DNA from: Pseudomonadota bacterium | Lineage (GTDB): Bacteria; Pseudomonadota; Gammaproteobacteria; Burkholderiales; SG8-41 | Reading direction: 5' to 3' | Length of the DNA: 6,840 nt | Assembly (NCBI GenBank): GCA_023431245.1 | Contig: JAEYXO010000296.1 | Location: forward strand, 1-6,840 | In this document: in pieces, positions 4,892 through 6,840 of the stretch | Layout of the letters: every line of letters starts with the position of its first letter | Numbering within the stretch: position 1 is the stretch's first letter | The notes under the pieces: model-generated | Told to the model about the DNA's origin: nothing | What the model saw: the letters and a program-made list of their open reading frames with translations, nothing else | Databases searched by the model: none | Translations under genes and position numbers: made by a program

Positions 4892-6490
4892 ATGCCTTTC
4901 GCCCTGATCTTCATTTCCGGCGGCGCCATACTCGCGCTCGAGCTGCTGACCTCCCGCATCATGACGCCCTATTTCGGTGTCAGCCTCTACATCTGGACCG
5001 GCATCCTGTCGATCACCCTGACTTCGCTCGCACTGGGCTACTGGTGGGGCGGCCGGCTGGCTTCCGGCCCGAAAGCACGCTCTGATAGGACGATCGGCTT
5101 CCTGTTCGGCATCATGCCGGCGCTCGCCGGCATCGCCATTGTCATCGCCTGCCTCGCCTACCCGCTGGTGCTGCACCCGCTGGCACGATGGAGCCTCAGC
5201 GGCGGCGCCTTTGTCGCCTGCCTGATCCTGCTGCTGCTGCCGCTGGTGGCAACTTCGGCCATGAATCCGCTGCTGGTGGCCCTGCTGCTGCGCCGGCAAG
5301 CCGGACAACGGGGCGATGCCGGCGCGGGCCTGGTGTTTTTTGTCAGCACCCTCGGCTCCGTCGCCGGCGTGCTGATCACGGCTTTCCTGCTGATTCCCAA
5401 CCTCAGCAACTACAGCGGCACGCTGCTGGTGGCCGGCATCCTCGGCGCGCTGTCACTCGCAGCCGCGGCCTCGTCCAAGCTGCCGATGTCGAACCGCGGC
5501 GGCGTCACCGCCTGCGCCGTGGCGGCGATGCTCGGCGCCGCCCTGCTGGCCTGGCAGGCTGACCGCTACACCGGACGCCAGGGACCGGTGGCCTTCAGCG
5601 GCGCGCAGTGGCAGATCGAGGGCACACACAGTTCGATGTTCGGCACGGTGAAAATCCTGCGCAGCAGCGCCGATGCCGAAGGCCGCTTCCTGCGCATGTA
5701 TTTCCACGACGGCCTGATCCAGAACACCGTCGACTCCAACCAGCAATCAGCCTCCTTCTATACCTGGGCGCTGGAAGCACTGGCGCGTGCCTACCGGCCG
5801 CAGCTGCAGGACGTGCTGATGCTCGGGCTGGGCGCCGGCATCGTGCCCTCGCGGCTGGCCACCGGCGGCACACGTGTTGAAGTGGTTGAAATCGATCCCG
5901 CCTCGCTGGAGGTTGCGCAGAAATATTTCGGCTTTGACGCCCGGCGCGTGACCACGCACCAGGCCGATGCACGCACCTTTGTCGCCACCTGCGACGGCCG
6001 CCACGACGTGGTGCTGGTTGATCTCTTCCACGGCGACGGCACGCCCGACTATCTGATCACCCGCGAGTTCTTCCGCGACCTCAAGCGCTGCCTGAAGCCG
6101 GACGGCGTCGCGGTATTCAACACCTTCGCCAACCTCCGGGACCCGCGCGCCTACGCCCACCTGCTGGCGACGATGGCCAGCGAACTGCCGCACGCCGCGC
6201 TGTACCGGCCGGACTGGCCGGGCGCGCGTTACACCAACAGCTTCCTCGTCGCCGCGCCGGCGCCGCTGCCGGCAACACAGCCCGTGACCCTGAACGGCGT
6301 GCCGGAGCGCCATGCCGGCGCACTTTGGGACATGCTGGCGAAGCCACGCGTGATCGGCGACGAACTTCTCGCCGGCGGGAAAGTCATCCGCGATGCCTGG
6401 AACGCGGCGGCGCTGGACATGGCCGGCAACCAGGCCGCCTTTCGCCAGGGCGTTCTCGAAACCGCGCCGCCGGCGCTGCTGATGAACTGA
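4892..6490 (+). CDS. Membrane protein with C-terminal spermidine-synthase-like (SpeE-fold) domain
   Basis: This is a 532-residue polytopic protein. By eye it has seven membrane helices (about 3-20, 30-52, 69-93, 104-133, 147-169, 176-194, 204-222), then a SpeE-like Rossmann domain (about 245-455) and a C-terminal helical tail. In the domain, VLMLGLGAG (308-316) occupies the place of the GGGDG donor-binding motif, VEIDP (332-336) is the acidic strand-2 end, and VDLFHGDGTPDYLITREFF (376-394) replaces the DSSDP catalytic segment. Both key aminopropyltransferase motifs are altered, so it is more likely a methyltransferase or another SAM-related enzyme than a true spermidine synthase. Fused membrane/SpeE-like proteins are widespread but mostly uncharacterised. 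ATG 4892 is chosen because the protein then begins directly with helix 1 (MPFALIFISGG). The longer in-frame start at 4781 adds 37 polar residues. No Shine-Dalgarno is visible at either start. It is divergent from the methyltransferase operon. Confidence 0.85.
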   Translation: MPFALIFISGGAILALELLTSRIMTPYFGVSLYIWTGILSITLTSLALGYWWGGRLASGPKARSDRTIGFLFGIMPALAGIAIVIACLAYPLVLHPLARWSLSGGAFVACLILLLLPLVATSAMNPLLVALLLRRQAGQRGDAGAGLVFFVSTLGSVAGVLITAFLLIPNLSNYSGTLLVAGILGALSLAAAASSKLPMSNRGGVTACAVAAMLGAALLAWQADRYTGRQGPVAFSGAQWQIEGTHSSMFGTVKILRSSADAEGRFLRMYFHDGLIQNTVDSNQQSASFYTWALEALARAYRPQLQDVLMLGLGAGIVPSRLATGGTRVEVVEIDPASLEVAQKYFGFDARRVTTHQADARTFVATCDGRHDVVLVDLFHGDGTPDYLITREFFRDLKRCLKPDGVAVFNTFANLRDPRAYAHLLATMASELPHAALYRPDWPGARYTNSFLVAAPAPLPATQPVTLNGVPERHAGALWDMLAKPRVIGDELLAGGKVIRDAWNAAALDMAGNQAAFRQGVLETAPPALLMN

Positions 6491-6503
6491 AGTTTAAAGA
6501 GGG

Positions 6504-6534
6504 GTCAAGGCAGTAATAATCGGCATGCCCTGAC
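6504..6534. repeat. Imperfect hairpin just after the membrane protein gene
   Basis: The arms GTCAAGGCA (6504-6512) and TGCCCTGAC (6526-6534) pair over nine positions with one mismatch, separated by 13 bases. The mismatch is A-C on the plus strand but becomes a G-T wobble on the minus strand. No T-run follows on either side, so it is not a standard intrinsic terminator. It may protect the 3' end of the message or be a remnant of a dispersed palindromic repeat. Confidence 0.35.
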
Positions 6535-6699
6535 AACGCACCAATCGCGCAAGCCATCCGCCGCGCAGAATCCGGAGAGACGATTTTTTCCTGTCGTCTT
6601 TTTCATCGCCGGTGTGCCCTTCACCCGACCGACCGCAGCTTCCTTAAAGGCCTCGCGCCCCGCGACGCGCCCGAATACCGAATCCGACATCAGCCCCAT
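6505..6699 (-). CDS. Doubtful small ORF, 64 residues, basic
   Basis: An ATG-started frame of 64 codons fills most of the gap between the membrane protein gene and the beta-barrel gene. The product is basic and includes FGRVAGREAFKEAAVGRVKG and PAMKKTTGKNR, with no membrane helix, signal or known motif. No Shine-Dalgarno precedes the first ATG. The second ATG (6690) has only a weak GGGG upstream. It ends inside the hairpin at 6504-6534. I do not recognise a family. It could be a real small protein, a decayed gene fragment, part of a dispersed intergenic repeat, or chance in G+C-rich DNA. Confidence 0.2.
   Translation of the reverse strand: MGLMSDSVFGRVAGREAFKEAAVGRVKGTPAMKKTTGKNRLSGFCAADGLRDWCVVRACRLLLP
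6576..6603 (+). terminator. Candidate rho-independent terminator of the membrane protein gene
   Basis: AGACGA (6578-6583) pairs with TCGTCT (6594-6599) across a 10-base loop. The stem can extend to eight pairs by adding one G-T and one A-T pair. It runs into TTTTT (6599-6603). It lies 86 bases past the stop at 6490, in the right orientation to end the plus-strand transcript. The stem is short and only half G+C, so strength is uncertain. Confidence 0.45.
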
Positions 6700-6741
6700 G
6701 CCCAGCGGAGGTAATCCCGCACGCCGACAACGCAGAGGTGG

Positions 6742-6840
6742 TCACCACTGCATCCGCAGCCCCGCATAGGCGGAATATCCTGACAGCCGTGAATTGCCCT
6801 CTGCCTGCACATCGACAAACAGTTCGGTTCCCTTGCTCAC
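6742..6840 (-). CDS. Outer-membrane beta-barrel protein, C-terminal 32 residues (runs off window)
   Basis: Only the last 32 codons and the TGA stop (6742-6744) lie in the window. The visible part contains LFVDVQAEGNSRLSGYS and ends YAGLRMQW. The alternating hydrophobic/polar pattern and a final strand ending in an aromatic residue (Trp) at the very C-terminus are the hallmark of barrel proteins inserted by the BAM complex. The spacing of GTELFVDVQAEGNSR and the last strand resembles the end of autotransporter-type barrels, but the fragment is too short to name a family. It is on the same strand as the methyltransferase operon but separated from it by the divergent membrane protein gene, so it is a separate unit. 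Confidence 0.65.
   Translation of the reverse strand: MSKGTELFVDVQAEGNSRLSGYSAYAGLRMQW

Noticed and set aside
4892..6490. Calling the plus-strand gene spermidine synthase (speE)
   Set aside because: The donor motif GGGDG and the DSSDP segment are both altered and the protein is fused to seven membrane helices; only the fold is supported.
1..6840. CRISPR array, tRNA or rRNA genes, insertion sequence
   Set aside because: No regularly spaced direct repeats, no tRNA- or rRNA-like segments and no transposase were seen on either strand.

Overview
The window comes from a high-G+C Gram-negative bacterium. Sec-type signal peptides on five consecutive genes and the end of an outer-membrane beta-barrel protein both point to an outer membrane. 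Overall style (G+C-rich codons, GGAGG ribosome sites) suggests Pseudomonadota, probably a beta- or gammaproteobacterium; this is an inference, and no taxonomic marker gene is present.

Layout. Positions 1-230 (minus strand) hold the N-terminus of an APC-superfamily amino-acid/polyamine permease, cut by the window edge. Positions 284-4728 (minus strand) hold five consecutive paralogous genes. Each encodes a predicted exported protein of 282-308 residues, with a signal peptide, a class I SAM-dependent methyltransferase domain carrying an intact DLGSGDGR motif, and a C-terminal beta-rich domain of about 110 residues. They are transcribed from 4728 toward 284. All four junctions overlap by 1 or 4 bases (TGATG, TAATG, GTGA, TGATG), so they almost certainly form one translationally coupled operon. 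The permease follows after a 53-base gap and may be its last gene.

A 163-base divergent intergenic region (4729-4891) separates the operon from a plus-strand gene (4892-6490). That gene encodes a 532-residue membrane protein with about seven transmembrane helices fused to a spermidine-synthase-like domain. The aminopropyltransferase glycine motif GGGDG is replaced by GLGAG, so it is unlikely to be a genuine spermidine synthase. The divergent region contains an 18-bp inverted repeat (GGTCAA-N6-TTGACC, 4824-4841) and a third half-site, a plausible shared operator.

Positions 6491-6741 contain two hairpins, one a candidate terminator, and a doubtful small ORF. Positions 6742-6840 are the 3' end of a minus-strand gene whose product ends like an outer-membrane beta-barrel (terminal strand ending in Trp).

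Working together: the methyltransferase set has the PYVPTP / DLGSGDGR / SHDF signature related to the FAM173 (ATPSCKMT/ANTKMT) lysine methyltransferases, but carries export signals. By the positive-inside rule, the SpeE-like domain of the divergent membrane protein also appears to face the periplasm. The main puzzle is therefore six enzymes with SAM-binding folds that appear to be outside the cytoplasm, where no SAM pool is known, next to a permease of the superfamily that includes some SAM carriers. The topology, a common substrate and a SAM supply are inferences, not shown by the sequence.
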